Assembly: GCF_052055485.1 (NCBI RefSeq)
Contig: NZ_CP197171.1
Span: forward strand, 806,001 to 870,000
DNA: 64,000 nucleotides
Reading direction: 5' to 3'
Source of the DNA: Amphibacillus sp052055485
GTDB lineage: Bacteria > Bacillota > Bacilli > Bacillales > Amphibacillaceae
The position numbers and the translations under genes are program-made. The notes under the pieces are model-generated. The model was not told the origin of the DNA, did no database searches, and saw only the letters and a list, made by a program, of their open reading frames with translations. Shown here piece by piece: positions 1 to 8,245 of this stretch. Position 1 is the first letter of the stretch. Every line of letters begins with the position of its first letter.

Positions 1-15
1 TAAGTACTTTTATTG

Positions 16-774
16 CTAGTCACCATTAACATCAGTTTTCTCATAAAGAAACATGCTTAATAATAATGCCAACAGAAAAATGATAACTAATGTAGCAATA
101 GAAAGAACAAAATTTAAATCCCCATAATTACCGTAATCAGTCAATGCAAAAACAATTCGTGTAGGTACAGCCCAAGGGAAAAAAGCGACCCATTGGGATC
201 CCAACCCAATACCAGTAACAATAACGCCAAAAATAGCTACTATAATAGGCGCAATAATATTTTTAGTCATTATACTGACCACAACTGTTATAGGGATAAG
301 GGAAAATTGCATCAATATCGATACCCCATAAAGTTGCAGGTAGGAAAGTACCACCTCGCTAGTTAACGAACTGACAATATTGCTCTGTGCTCCAAGTCCA
401 GCAACAATTAACGTCAAACACATAGAGAAAGCAAATGTTAAAACAATGTATACGAAAATAACCATTAATTTATTTAATAAGAACTGTATCCGTCTTCCTG
501 GAGAAGTAAAAAGATCGTTAATCGTTTTTAGTTGGTACTCTCTCACAAATATTTCACCTGTTATTAATGTGAAAAGTGGAATACCAATTAATAAATTTAG
601 AAAAACCACATTCCCTTGAAAAAGTTGATTTGTATCAACCATATTTCCTGTTGTCCGATATTCTAAATAAGACGGAACTAAGGATAAGATAACTGGCGCT
701 ATAGTAGCTAAAGGGATTAGAAGAAGCATGATTGATCTTTTTAATTTTAATAATTCAGAAACAAAGTTTGTCAT
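16..774 (-). CDS. ABC-2 type transporter permease, BcrB-like
   Basis: This 252-aa integral membrane protein is the permease half of an ABC exporter. About six hydrophobic segments span the chain: one near residues 15-35, one after a 30-residue extracellular stretch at about 52-72, then four between about 105 and 245. The fold and size fit ABC-2 permeases of bacitracin or lantibiotic self-protection. It overlaps the ATPase gene upstream (stop of 771-1688) by 4 bases, so the two are translationally coupled. Its substrate cannot be read from the sequence; antimicrobial-peptide export is an inference from the family. Confidence 0.85.
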   Translation of the reverse strand: MTNFVSELLKLKRSIMLLLIPLATIAPVILSLVPSYLEYRTTGNMVDTNQLFQGNVVFLNLLIGIPLFTLITGEIFVREYQLKTINDLFTSPGRRIQFLLNKLMVIFVYIVLTFAFSMCLTLIVAGLGAQSNIVSSLTSEVVLSYLQLYGVSILMQFSLIPITVVVSIMTKNIIAPIIVAIFGVIVTGIGLGSQWVAFFPWAVPTRIVFALTDYGNYGDLNFVLSIATLVIIFLLALLLSMFLYEKTDVNGD

Positions 775-1688
775 TCTACATCACCTTCAGTTAAATGAAT
801 AAAGTAATCCTCCAGGGTATCTGTAGAAACATTTATTTTTTTAATCCCTACCTGATTTTCAATAAGGACCTGACTAATCCTTTCAGACTCATTAGTTCTT
901 TCATAAATGCGGATAATATCTTGATCCATGACCTGATATTGTTCAATGTTTAATTTTTGTTCAAGAATCATAGAAGCTTTTTGGGCATCGTTTATGTCTA
1001 TTTCAATATAATGACGATTCTTTTGATTAATTTCTTCTAAAGAAAGCTCTTTAAGGAGTTTCCCTTGATGAATAATACCGACAGTTGTAGCTAGATGCTC
1101 AATTTCACTTAATATATGACTTGAAATCAGAACGGTAATCTGACGAGTTTCTGCTAAATCCAGAATGAGCTGTCGAATTTCCTTAATTCCTCTAGGATCA
1201 AGTCCATTTGTCGGTTCGTCTAAAATTAATAAAGAAGGATGATGTAACAAAGCACGAGCAAGTCCTAATCGTTGTTTCATACCAAGAGAATAATTCTTTA
1301 CTTTTCGCTTCTTCACTTCTAATAATCCAACAAGTTCAAGTGCTTCTTCGATAGAGGACTTTTCCTGAACTCCCATATATCGACGGTGTATGTCCAGGTT
1401 TTCTTCCCCAGTTAAATTTGGATAAGCTCCAGGTGTTTCAATGATTGATCCAATTCTTTCAAAAGGGCGTTGATAGTTACCTTTCGTATTTTTTTCAAAC
1501 ATTTCTATATTTCCAGATGAAGGTTTGATAAGTCCCATAATCATACGGATTGTAGTGGTTTTTCCTGCCCCATTTTTACCCAAAAAACCATAGATTTCTC
1601 CTTTACGGATATTTATATTAACGTCCTTAACTACTGTATTGTGTTTATATTTTTTTGTTAAGTTGTGTGTCCTAAGTACGTAGTCCAT
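771..1688 (-). CDS. ABC transporter ATP-binding protein, BcrA-like
   Basis: This 305-aa cytoplasmic ATPase powers the permease at 16-774. A Walker A (GKNGAGKT) lies near residue 37, the signature YSLGMKQRLG near 133, and a Walker B ending LILDEPTNGLDP near 155, followed by the SSH switch histidine. The C-terminal 80 residues form the accessory domain usual in BcrA-type ATPases of bacitracin/lantibiotic exporters. A good ribosome binding site (AAAGGAGAG) precedes the ATG. No sensor kinase or regulator is adjacent, so control is unknown. Confidence 0.9.
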   Translation of the reverse strand: MDYVLRTHNLTKKYKHNTVVKDVNINIRKGEIYGFLGKNGAGKTTTIRMIMGLIKPSSGNIEMFEKNTKGNYQRPFERIGSIIETPGAYPNLTGEENLDIHRRYMGVQEKSSIEEALELVGLLEVKKRKVKNYSLGMKQRLGLARALLHHPSLLILDEPTNGLDPRGIKEIRQLILDLAETRQITVLISSHILSEIEHLATTVGIIHQGKLLKELSLEEINQKNRHYIEIDINDAQKASMILEQKLNIEQYQVMDQDIIRIYERTNESERISQVLIENQVGIKKINVSTDTLEDYFIHLTEGDVE

Positions 1689-1836
1689 GTATCTGCTCTC
1701 CTTTGTTTTAGTATAATTTAATTATAAACAATAAATCTTTCTGCTCTCTAACATCAACCTTAACTATTTCTTACATGTAAAATAATTTGATAAGTGAATC
1801 AATTTCATTAAAATTTCCACAGAACACAATAATATG

Positions 1837-2116
1837 TTTTTATCACAGCTAACCATCCGTAAAATTCGGGGCAACGCGATGTTGGTCACACAAGCGTTTT
1901 CACTGAAGACGTTAGCTTGTGTACCTTATTAATCAGTGGGTATTAAGGAACGCAGACTAAGTTCGCGACGTCCTGGGACTCAGAATAAGGAAGACACTTA
2001 TTCTTGCAGTGTAAAATCTTCGTAGCTTTCCTTAATGCGGTTACTCGTCCCACCGAAAAGGCTTGCATGACCTACATCCTGTAAACCTAACTCCCACTGA
2101 TTGAAGTTTCGTTTTA
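1837..2116. other. Structured non-coding element, possible IS200/IS605-type RNA remnant
   Basis: This 280-bp gap segment has no credible ORF but several long stems: ACACAAGC pairs with GCTTGTGT (about 1897-1922), ATTAAGGAA pairs with TTCCTTAAT (about 1938-2036), and AGAATAAG pairs with CTTATTCT inside that. Its two ends (taaccatccgtaaaa and actcccactgattgaagttt) recur fused together at 2724-2778 without the 230-bp middle. This looks like a mobile or RNA element and its internally deleted form. Resemblance to TnpB/IscB guide-RNA regions is inference; no transposase gene is nearby. Confidence 0.4.
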
Positions 2117-2117
2117 T

Positions 2118-2153
2118 AAAAAAGCGACTCTGGTTTAAGCCAGAATCGCTTTT
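2118..2153. terminator. Bidirectional hairpin terminator
   Basis: A hairpin with arms of about 15 bases (AAAAGCGACTCTGG / CCAGAATCGCTTTT, one mismatch) and a 6-base loop, with A- and T-rich sides. It closes transcription from the lipoprotein gene at 2274-2693. Confidence 0.75.
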
Positions 2154-2273
2154 AGATAATATTTTTTTATTTCGCATTTATAATGTCCAATTATTAAACT
2201 AACATCATTAATTTATTAATCACTCTGTCGGATTTCATGAACTAATATATTGACCCTTTCGATTCACACCAAA

Positions 2274-2693
2274 TTACTCTTGTTCAACAGTATATCTAAC
2301 TTGTTTAAAAGTGGTAACATCTCCTGATTCTCTATTGTTACTCGTTTGTATTAACCGTACTTTGGGCTTATAATCTGTTCTGAGTGCATATTCGATATCA
2401 TCAATAGCTAACGTATATATTGTGTCATTTTTAATGGTATCTTCATAAATGGTTTCATTCGCTACTGAAATAAAAGTGATTTTGTCCTCATCAACGCCAT
2501 TTACCCGGATTTCAACTTCATCATCCGCGGTAGTAATGGTCGGTGTCACCAATTCAAGTGTTCCTTGTCCTATATCTTGTTGAAGCATTAGGTTTAACTC
2601 ATTGTCATCATCTGATAACTTTTCAATTAAAGAACAGCCTGTCAGCGTTTGTAATGCTATAATTATTCCTAAAATAAACCCTATACGTTTCAT
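2274..2693 (-). CDS. Small lipoprotein of unknown function
   Basis: This 139-aa protein begins with a lipoprotein signal peptide: a short positive start (MKR), a hydrophobic core, and a lipobox LTGC with the cysteine at residue 20. It should be lipid-anchored on the outer face of the membrane. The mature part is acidic and rich in beta-prone Thr, Val and Ile, without a motif I recognise. It lies downstream of the LanFEG-type exporter on the same strand, separated by a 260-bp gap with an inverted repeat, so it is probably a separate unit. An immunity (LanI-like) role would be speculation. Confidence 0.75.
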   Translation of the reverse strand: MKRIGFILGIIIALQTLTGCSLIEKLSDDDNELNLMLQQDIGQGTLELVTPTITTADDEVEIRVNGVDEDKITFISVANETIYEDTIKNDTIYTLAIDDIEYALRTDYKPKVRLIQTSNNRESGDVTTFKQVRYTVEQE

Positions 2694-2723
2694 TTACTTT
2701 CCTCCCTATGCATTTTCAATCTT

Positions 2724-2778
2724 TATCACAGATAACCCGTCCGTAAAACTCCCACTGATTGAAGTTTCATTTTATAAT
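2724..2778. repeat. Short form of the 1837-2116 element
   Basis: The two ends of the element at 1837-2116 are found here joined directly (tatcaca...gtccgtaaaactcccactgattgaagtttc...), lacking the structured middle. A third, partial match (cccactgaatgaagtttcac) is at 10769-10788. It is intergenic in all three places. Confidence 0.6.
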
Positions 2779-2960
2779 CTCCTTGAAAGCTACTTGGAGA
2801 ATTAAATAATCAATGCTATTCCCTTCATAATAAGTAACAAAAAGAGTATGCTTGGAGTTATTATTAATCAAAATAGTAAAACCATCATCCTTGGAACTAA
2901 AAACAGCAAGCTATCATGCTCGAATTTAATCGCATAATGGATTTATCTGATTAAATAAAA

Positions 2961-3011
2961 ATCTATGTCAAGAAACTCATCATTTTTAGTGTCCAACTTC
3001 TTGACATAGAT
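2961..3011. terminator. Perfect 14-bp inverted repeat after the LanFEG operon
   Basis: ATCTATGTCAAGAA (2961-2974) and its exact complement TTCTTGACATAGAT (2998-3011) are separated by 23 bases and lie 12 bases past the stop of the permease gene at 3023. It may end the operon transcript, though no clear T-run follows; a transposon end is the alternative. Confidence 0.45.
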
Positions 3012-3022
3012 CCAACAGAAAC

Positions 3023-3760
3023 TCAATTGAATTCCTTTCTTCTAAAGTGAAATAAACCCATAGTAGTAAAAAGAATAAGTAATAAGCTAAATATGGTCAG
3101 CAATTGTTCAAATGGAGGTCGAAATGCTTCATAAGCTGGAGACATCATCATCGATGGTTGAGCCCACGGGTAGAAAAAGGCATATGGAGTCTGACTAACC
3201 ATTAAGACCGGGATAGTTAATCCAATGTTAACAGTAAGTGGAAGTGCGAAGCTTTTCCAGTTAAAGGCTAACCATAATTGTAATGAAGCTAATGGCAAAG
3301 AAGCTAACCAGCCAAATAGACCATAGATAATAAAATCTTTTAATATAAACGTTCCCGAGAGATCAAAGATATGACCAATGAGAACATATTGAGCAACTAG
3401 GAAAAACTGCGTGACCGCCAATAATAAATATAAGGTAAGCAATTTAGCCAAATAAAGCTTAACGTGAGAAATGGGGAAACTTAACACTTGCTGCCATCCC
3501 CCTGTCAAATGATCAAACCGACAGATGGTCAGAGCATAAATACCAACAAGAATAGGAAGAAAGATCATTCCGTAAAAAATGACAACCTGTGACCATGCAT
3601 CAACCCATAAATTAGCATCTGGTTCGATAAATGCTCTTGCATTAACAAGTAAATTTCCGACCCCTAAAAGGGTGGATAGAAGTGGGATGAGAAAAGCAAG
3701 CATCCAAAGAACCGATCGTTTCGTTTTTAAAAGTTCGACTGAAAAAAGATTGGAAAACAT
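3023..3760 (-). CDS. Lantibiotic-immunity ABC permease, LanG/MutG-type
   Basis: This 245-aa membrane protein has about six transmembrane segments, starting with the SVELLKTKRSVLWML motif typical of the N-terminus of LanE/LanG permeases, and ending in HFRRKEFN. It is third in an ATPase-permease-permease operon, the usual LanF-LanE-LanG order. Such exporters move lantibiotics from the membrane back to the medium. No lantibiotic biosynthesis genes are seen, so it more likely gives resistance than self-immunity. The gap to the upstream permease is 13 bases. Confidence 0.82.
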   Translation of the reverse strand: MFSNLFSVELLKTKRSVLWMLAFLIPLLSTLLGVGNLLVNARAFIEPDANLWVDAWSQVVIFYGMIFLPILVGIYALTICRFDHLTGGWQQVLSFPISHVKLYLAKLLTLYLLLAVTQFFLVAQYVLIGHIFDLSGTFILKDFIIYGLFGWLASLPLASLQLWLAFNWKSFALPLTVNIGLTIPVLMVSQTPYAFFYPWAQPSMMMSPAYEAFRPPFEQLLTIFSLLLILFTTMGLFHFRRKEFN

Positions 3761-3773
3761 CTATTTCCCCTCC

Positions 3774-4517
3774 TTATGCAAATTCCTTTTTTCTAAAATG
3801 AAGCAATCCAAAGCAAAGAAGCAATAAACCTATAATAAAGCTCGTGCCGACAATGCCCCATGGTAATCCAACCACTTCTTGGTCAGGGGAAGGCAATACT
3901 TGGATATAAAATGTCCAAGGTAACCACCTTCCTAATAGTAACTGTCCCCCAAGAATGGTTAGTAAAATACCAAGGGAACCAATCGTAATCGGTATGGCTT
4001 GGTTTTGAAAGGTAAGCGCCAGCCATAACTGCAAAGCAATCAGTGGAATGGCAGTCAAAAATGGGAATAGAGAAAAACCTAAAATATGTGTCCAAGGAAA
4101 AGTGTCATTTCCTAGCATCATACCTAAGACGATAATTCCTATCATTAAAATGAATCCTGAAATAATCGTTAAAACCGTTGACCACACAAATTTATTAAGA
4201 TATACATGAAATCGTGAAACAAGCATGGAGAAGATAGACTTCCAGCTGTTCCCTTGATGTTCTATATTTGCAATGATAGATGTGACGAGTGTTACTTCTA
4301 GTGGAACGGCTAGGAGGATGAGAAAAAAACTAAAGATCCATATTGGGTCCCACATAGTCATGCCATCTTGTGCTGCTTGTTGAACAATCGTGTCATAGCG
4401 TAAAAATATATTCAAAGCATTTGCCAGTATGATAATGAATGGGATGATCAGCGGGAGAATCCAAAGCCATGTCCGCTTGTATTTCACTATTTCTGAACCT
4501 ACCACCTTGCTCATCAT
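3774..4517 (-). CDS. Lantibiotic-immunity ABC permease, LanE/MutE-type
   Basis: A 247-aa permease with about six membrane spans; it opens with SEIVKYKRTWLWILPLIIP and ends LHFRKKEFA, both mirrored in the neighbouring permease at 3023-3760, so the two are diverged paralogues forming a heterodimeric channel. Its start overlaps the ATPase stop by 4 bases (ATGA-type coupling). The LanFEG arrangement supports antimicrobial-peptide export; the exact substrate is unknown. Confidence 0.83.
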   Translation of the reverse strand: MMSKVVGSEIVKYKRTWLWILPLIIPFIIILANALNIFLRYDTIVQQAAQDGMTMWDPIWIFSFFLILLAVPLEVTLVTSIIANIEHQGNSWKSIFSMLVSRFHVYLNKFVWSTVLTIISGFILMIGIIVLGMMLGNDTFPWTHILGFSLFPFLTAIPLIALQLWLALTFQNQAIPITIGSLGILLTILGGQLLLGRWLPWTFYIQVLPSPDQEVVGLPWGIVGTSFIIGLLLLCFGLLHFRKKEFA

Positions 4518-5425
4518 ATCGATTCACCCACTCCTGTCAATTCGATAAATATATCTTCTAAGGACCGCTTCACTTCTTCCAATCTGTTCACTCGAAAACC
4601 TTCGGAAAGCAAACTGTAATTAATTTTCTCTGCAAATACAGGATCTGCGTCTTCCATGATGATTCTCGTATCGGTTAGTTTAGCACGGTAACCTTGTCCT
4701 TTCAGAAAAGTTAGAGCATGCTCAGCCTGACTGACGCCGATGTGTAATTTGGGTTTACTTTTTTCTTTTAGTACATCGATAGAGTCCTGAAAAATTAATT
4801 TACCCTTATTAATGATGCCAACTTGATCAGCCATTTGTTCAATTTCACTTAATAAATGACTTGAAACGATGACCGTCATATTATCATGTTTAGGCATCGA
4901 TTTAATCAGGGACCGTATTTCCTGAATTCCCGCTGGATCAAGACCGTTTGTCGGTTCATCCAGGATAAGAAGCTTCGGTTTGTTCAGTAAAGCCGTTGCA
5001 ATTCCAAGGCGTTGCTTCATGCCTAATGAATAGTGTTTGACTTTTTTATCTGCTGCTTTGTTCAATCGAACGATGTTTAAAACCTCAGCAATACGATTTT
5101 TGGGCGCACCTAGCAACCTTCGGGCAGCCTCCAAATTTTCATATCCTGTTAAATGCCCGTAATACGAGGGGCTCTCTACTAACGAGCCAACTTGACCCAA
5201 AATCTCCATTCGATGTTTTGTTAAATCTTTGCCTAATATTCGTACACTCCCATTTGTCGGTTTAATTAGACCAAGAAGCATCCGAATTGTAGTGCTTTTC
5301 CCAGCTCCATTTGGCCCTAAAAATCCATAAATCGATCCTTCTATTACGCTTAGATTGACATTGTTTACGGCGTATTGCTTCCCGTATTTCCTCGTCAATT
5401 GACTTGTTTTAATGATATCCATCAC
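4514..5425 (-). CDS. Lantibiotic-immunity ABC ATPase, LanF/MutF-type
   Basis: This 303-aa ATPase has Walker A GPNGAGKS (near residue 38), signature YSLGMKQRLG (near 138), Walker B LLILDEPTNG (near 155) and a C-terminal accessory domain of about 85 residues. It energises the two permeases that follow. The ribosome binding site AAGGAGG sits 6 bases before GTG (5425) and 9 before ATG (5422), so either codon may start it. The 117-bp upstream gap holds the palindrome ATAACAATTGTTAT at 5457-5470, a possible operator. It may also be expressed from the ytr-like unit upstream on the same strand. Confidence 0.87.
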   Translation of the reverse strand: MMDIIKTSQLTRKYGKQYAVNNVNLSVIEGSIYGFLGPNGAGKSTTIRMLLGLIKPTNGSVRILGKDLTKHRMEILGQVGSLVESPSYYGHLTGYENLEAARRLLGAPKNRIAEVLNIVRLNKAADKKVKHYSLGMKQRLGIATALLNKPKLLILDEPTNGLDPAGIQEIRSLIKSMPKHDNMTVIVSSHLLSEIEQMADQVGIINKGKLIFQDSIDVLKEKSKPKLHIGVSQAEHALTFLKGQGYRAKLTDTRIIMEDADPVFAEKINYSLLSEGFRVNRLEEVKRSLEDIFIELTGVGESI

Positions 5426-5456
5426 TTTATACCTCCTTATTACACGGAAAAGTTAT

Positions 5457-5470
5457 ATAACAATTGTTAT
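5457..5470. promoter_or_regulatory. Palindrome upstream of lanF-type gene
   Basis: ATAACAATTGTTAT is a perfect 14-base palindrome about 35 bases before the LanF-type start codon. It could be an operator; this rests on position and symmetry only. Confidence 0.3.
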
Positions 5471-5511
5471 TTATCGTATAAAAATGTTCCATATTCATTA
5501 AGCAAATTGAT

Positions 5512-5535
5512 AGGGGGAGATAGCGATTCTCCCCT
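5512..5535. terminator. Hairpin after the ytr-like operon
   Basis: AGGGGGAGA and TCTCCCCTT form a GC-rich stem around 7 bases, just beyond the ATPase stop at 5543. On the minus strand no T-run follows, so it may pause or only partly terminate and allow some read-through into the LanFEG-type genes. Confidence 0.4.
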
Positions 5536-5542
5536 TAAAATT

Positions 5543-6232
5543 TTACTCATAAATGGTCGTCATCCATTCGACGATTCCTAGGTTTTGTTCTTCTCGTAGT
5601 TGCTCTACATTATGATGACCGATGATTGTTCCATCCTTTATTGCAATCACTTCATCTAAGATGGTTTCTAAATCTCGGATCTCATGCGTAGTAATAAGAA
5701 CGAGCTGTTTTTCTAAATCGACAAAGGAAAGCAACCCTTTGACAATGGATTGACGCACCATCGGGTCAAGGCCTGAAAGTGGTTCATCCATTAAAATGAT
5801 AGGGGCGTTACGCGCAAGAGAAAGGACGATTTTTAATCGACCGCGATTTCCTTTTGAGAGTTCTTTCAGCTTGCTTTCTGGATCAAGCTTCATAAAGGTT
5901 AAAATATCATAGGCCTTTTTAAGATCAAAATCGGAAAATTGACTCGCATAGAACGCAATGGTCTTTTCCACGTTATAGAATCTATAGTACTCATCAAGTT
6001 CTGATAAATAAGAAACAATGGAAGCTGATCGGCGATTGACTGTTTTTTCATTAATAAGCACTTCTCCTTTTGTCGGATAAGTCAGACCAGCGATTAACTT
6101 CAGCATTGTAGATTTTCCACTTCCGTTCTCACCAACCAGGCCAATAATTTTTCCCTCCGTTAGCTTTAAGTTCACTTTATCTAAAGCTACTTTTTGTCGA
6201 TATTTTTTAGTTACTTGTTGAAATGAGATCAT
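5543..6232 (-). CDS. ABC transporter ATPase, YtrB-like
   Basis: A 229-aa short ABC ATPase: Walker A GENGSGKS near residue 34, a divergent signature (LSKGNRGRLKIVLSLA) near 127, and Walker B IILMDEPLSGLDP near 145. This size and the atypical signature match ATPases found beside YtrA-type GntR regulators. It overlaps the regulator gene by 4 bases. With the permease at 6613-7389 it makes a complete exporter. In Bacillus subtilis the Ytr system is induced by cell-wall antibiotics; that the same holds here is inference. Confidence 0.83.
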   Translation of the reverse strand: MISFQQVTKKYRQKVALDKVNLKLTEGKIIGLVGENGSGKSTMLKLIAGLTYPTKGEVLINEKTVNRRSASIVSYLSELDEYYRFYNVEKTIAFYASQFSDFDLKKAYDILTFMKLDPESKLKELSKGNRGRLKIVLSLARNAPIILMDEPLSGLDPMVRQSIVKGLLSFVDLEKQLVLITTHEIRDLETILDEVIAIKDGTIIGHHNVEQLREEQNLGIVEWMTTIYE

Positions 6233-6609
6233 TGCTCTAGTGCTCCCTTCTCTGTTAAATAAGATACAATTCCTGCTTGAATCTCGTTGTCAGAATACCC
6301 CATTTCCCGCATCCCTTGCACAAAATGAGAGATTTCCTCTTCTTTCATTTGTTCTCTAATAGCTTCCAGAACGTGCTCATCATCCGTCACAAATGTTCCT
6401 TGTCCACGCTTGGATTCCACAATTTTCAACCCCTCTAATTCTCGGTATGTTCGCTGTACCGTATTTGGATTCACATTTACAGCTAGCCCCATCTCACGAA
6501 TGGACGGAAGCTTTTCTCCAAGGCGTAGCTCACCACGGCTGATTTGCCGTTTAATCCGTTCAGCTAACTGTAAATAAATCGGCTCTCCTGAATGAAATTG
6601 ATCAGTCAT
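6229..6609 (-). CDS. ytrA: GntR-family repressor, YtrA subfamily
   Basis: This 126-aa regulator has a winged helix-turn-helix at residues 10-75 (YLQLAERIKRQI, then LPSIREMGLAVNVNPNTVQR and the wing RGQGTFV) and only a 50-residue tail, the short C-terminal region that marks the YtrA subfamily. It lies between permease and ATPase genes of one operon, 3 bases after the former and overlapping the latter. The operon promoter carries a perfect inverted repeat at 7411-7450 with AGTGTA/TACACT half-sites of the YtrA kind, so autorepression is likely. Confidence 0.88.
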   Translation of the reverse strand: MTDQFHSGEPIYLQLAERIKRQISRGELRLGEKLPSIREMGLAVNVNPNTVQRTYRELEGLKIVESKRGQGTFVTDDEHVLEAIREQMKEEEISHFVQGMREMGYSDNEIQAGIVSYLTEKGALEQ

Positions 6610-6612
6610 AAA

Positions 6613-7389
6613 TTACACCTCAACTTTACGGTCAAGAATCCAACAGCTACCAACAAAAAGTAGAGCTGATAATACGAGATCCCGTACAAAATGACCCATA
6701 TAAAAGAGAGTTGATAAGGTTTCAATTTCAAAATGATAATTTCCGTTTGAAATGTTTAGCTCAAACCCTGAAATCACACTACCACTGTTAATCACACCCC
6801 AATCGGTCAAGAACGATAAATAACCAATCATATGGATAAGTGAAACGGCGACGAGAAAGAAAAAGAGGGTTAACACAAAACTGAAAAAATCATTATAGGT
6901 TCTACTCAATGTGATAAAAATGGTCCAGAAAAACAAATAAACACATCCCAATAACAACACAGCTAACAGTAGAGCAATAACAGACAGTATAACGGTCGTT
7001 AGCCAATCATTTAAATGGATAGATACTGCACTGTTTATATAAGCCTGCCATAGTACGATAGCTGAAGTAATCAGTGTAATGAGCATATAGATTAGACTGG
7101 AAACGAGCTTCGCTAATAGGATAGACTCGATCGGCAAGGGATTATGAAGCCATAGATGCATTCGTTTCCGTTCTACACCCAAGCTGTAAAGCAGAAAGTA
7201 AGCTAAATAAAAAACATGTAGCGCAACTGCTACAAACGCTCCGATTGCTAACACTTCCCACATGAGATCAATTGAATGGCCGAACAGGATACTAATTGCG
7301 AAAAAGCCAATCAAAGCAATCAGCGAGAATATAAACGCTGGAAGTCCTAGGTGAAATTCTTTTTTCATTAAATCAAGCCAAGCGGTCAT
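6613..7389 (-). CDS. ABC exporter membrane subunit of the ytr-like operon
   Basis: A 258-aa membrane protein with about six hydrophobic spans (roughly residues 15-35, 45-70, 95-115, 128-155, 165-190, 225-245). The ATG at 7389 is chosen because AGGAGG lies 7 bases upstream of it, while the ATG two codons earlier is too close. It is first in the operon, followed at 3 bases by the GntR repressor and then the ATPase. Substrate unknown. Confidence 0.75.
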   Translation of the reverse strand: MTAWLDLMKKEFHLGLPAFIFSLIALIGFFAISILFGHSIDLMWEVLAIGAFVAVALHVFYLAYFLLYSLGVERKRMHLWLHNPLPIESILLAKLVSSLIYMLITLITSAIVLWQAYINSAVSIHLNDWLTTVILSVIALLLAVLLLGCVYLFFWTIFITLSRTYNDFFSFVLTLFFFLVAVSLIHMIGYLSFLTDWGVINSGSVISGFELNISNGNYHFEIETLSTLFYMGHFVRDLVLSALLFVGSCWILDRKVEV

Positions 7390-7410
7390 GATCATTCCTC
7401 CTGTAGTTTC

Positions 7411-7450
7411 TTTGTATTAGTGTACTAGTAAAATAGTACACTAATACAAA
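7411..7450. promoter_or_regulatory. Perfect 17-bp inverted repeat operator for YtrA-like repressor
   Basis: Arms tttgtattagtgtacta (7411-7427) and its exact complement (7434-7450) flank a 6-base spacer, 22 bases before the permease start. The inner half-sites AGTGTA and TACACT match the type described for YtrA. It overlaps or lies just after the expected operon promoter. Confidence 0.75.
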
Positions 7451-7573
7451 AATATAGTCAAGAGATCTTTAAAAAGTAAAAGAAAATTGATGGAAGCCTA
7501 TAAAACGAATCTTCATTCAATGGGTGGGCTTAGGCAGGATATACTTTAAGATGATTTATTTGGCTATAAAAAG

Positions 7574-7613
7574 AAAAAATCATCGCTTGTCTATGTGAAC
7601 AAGTGATGATTTT
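7574..7613. terminator. Bidirectional terminator hairpin
   Basis: AAAATCATCGCTTGT pairs with ACAAGTGATGATTTT (one mismatch) around an 8-base loop with A/T-rich flanks. It lies between the acetyltransferase stop (7733) and the ytr-like promoter and fits as the acetyltransferase terminator. The rest of 7451-7732 shows nothing else. Confidence 0.7.
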
Positions 7614-7732
7614 CTATGATTACATATTCATTTAGTACTTAATTTTGTAAACCAAGAATGGGAGTTCAATATATGGGGTATTTGGTTAATAGTATGGAAA
7701 ATAATAAGCCGATTTAAAAACTACAAAAACAA

Positions 7733-8245
7733 TTAAAATAACTCTCTACCCATAATAATAAAAGGATCATTATTATCATGTGGGAAGAATGGCTCTCTTA
7801 AGACTTGCCAATTTAAACTTTCATATAAACGACGTGCTGAGTTATTATTTATTTGTGTTGTCAAAAGTGCTGTTTTATACTCGACATCTTTCAATAATTC
7901 TGTCATTAATATTCTGCCAATACTTTGTCTTCTATAAGAGGGATGGACAGCTAATTCTACAAGTTCAAAGCAATCGGTAAGCCATTTCGTCTGCTCTTTG
8001 GAACTAAATTCTCTTTTCAGCAAGCCATTGTAATATTGTCCTGGTAATGAAGTATAGCCATATGAAAAACCTACAATTTCACTTTTTTCATTTTGAGCCA
8101 CGATACATTTATAGTCTTCATAGGTAGAGTGTTTAAGAAATCGGGCTTTTACTGAATCATCTTCTATTTGCCAAATCTCTTTATACAGATTGGCTGTTGC
8201 TTCTATGTTTTCCTCATTGCTGTCTAGCTGAAAAAACTTTATCAT
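7733..8245 (-). CDS. GNAT-family N-acetyltransferase
   Basis: This 170-aa protein has the GNAT core: beta-strand VELAVHPSYRRQSIGRILMT at about residues 104-124 contains the acetyl-CoA pyrophosphate loop (RRQSIGR, a variant of the Q/RxxGxG/A motif), followed by the TALLTTQINNNSARRLYESLNW segment typical of motif B. The acceptor is unknown. It stands alone, with a terminator after it and a GGGGAGGGG ribosome binding site before the ATG. Many such genes in Bacillaceae are of unknown substrate. Confidence 0.85.
   Translation of the reverse strand: MIKFFQLDSNEENIEATANLYKEIWQIEDDSVKARFLKHSTYEDYKCIVAQNEKSEIVGFSYGYTSLPGQYYNGLLKREFSSKEQTKWLTDCFELVELAVHPSYRRQSIGRILMTELLKDVEYKTALLTTQINNNSARRLYESLNWQVLREPFFPHDNNDPFIIMGRELF

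Noticed and set aside
3023..5425. A lantibiotic biosynthesis cluster
   Set aside because: Only the exporter genes are present; no precursor peptide, LanB/C/M or protease gene is nearby.
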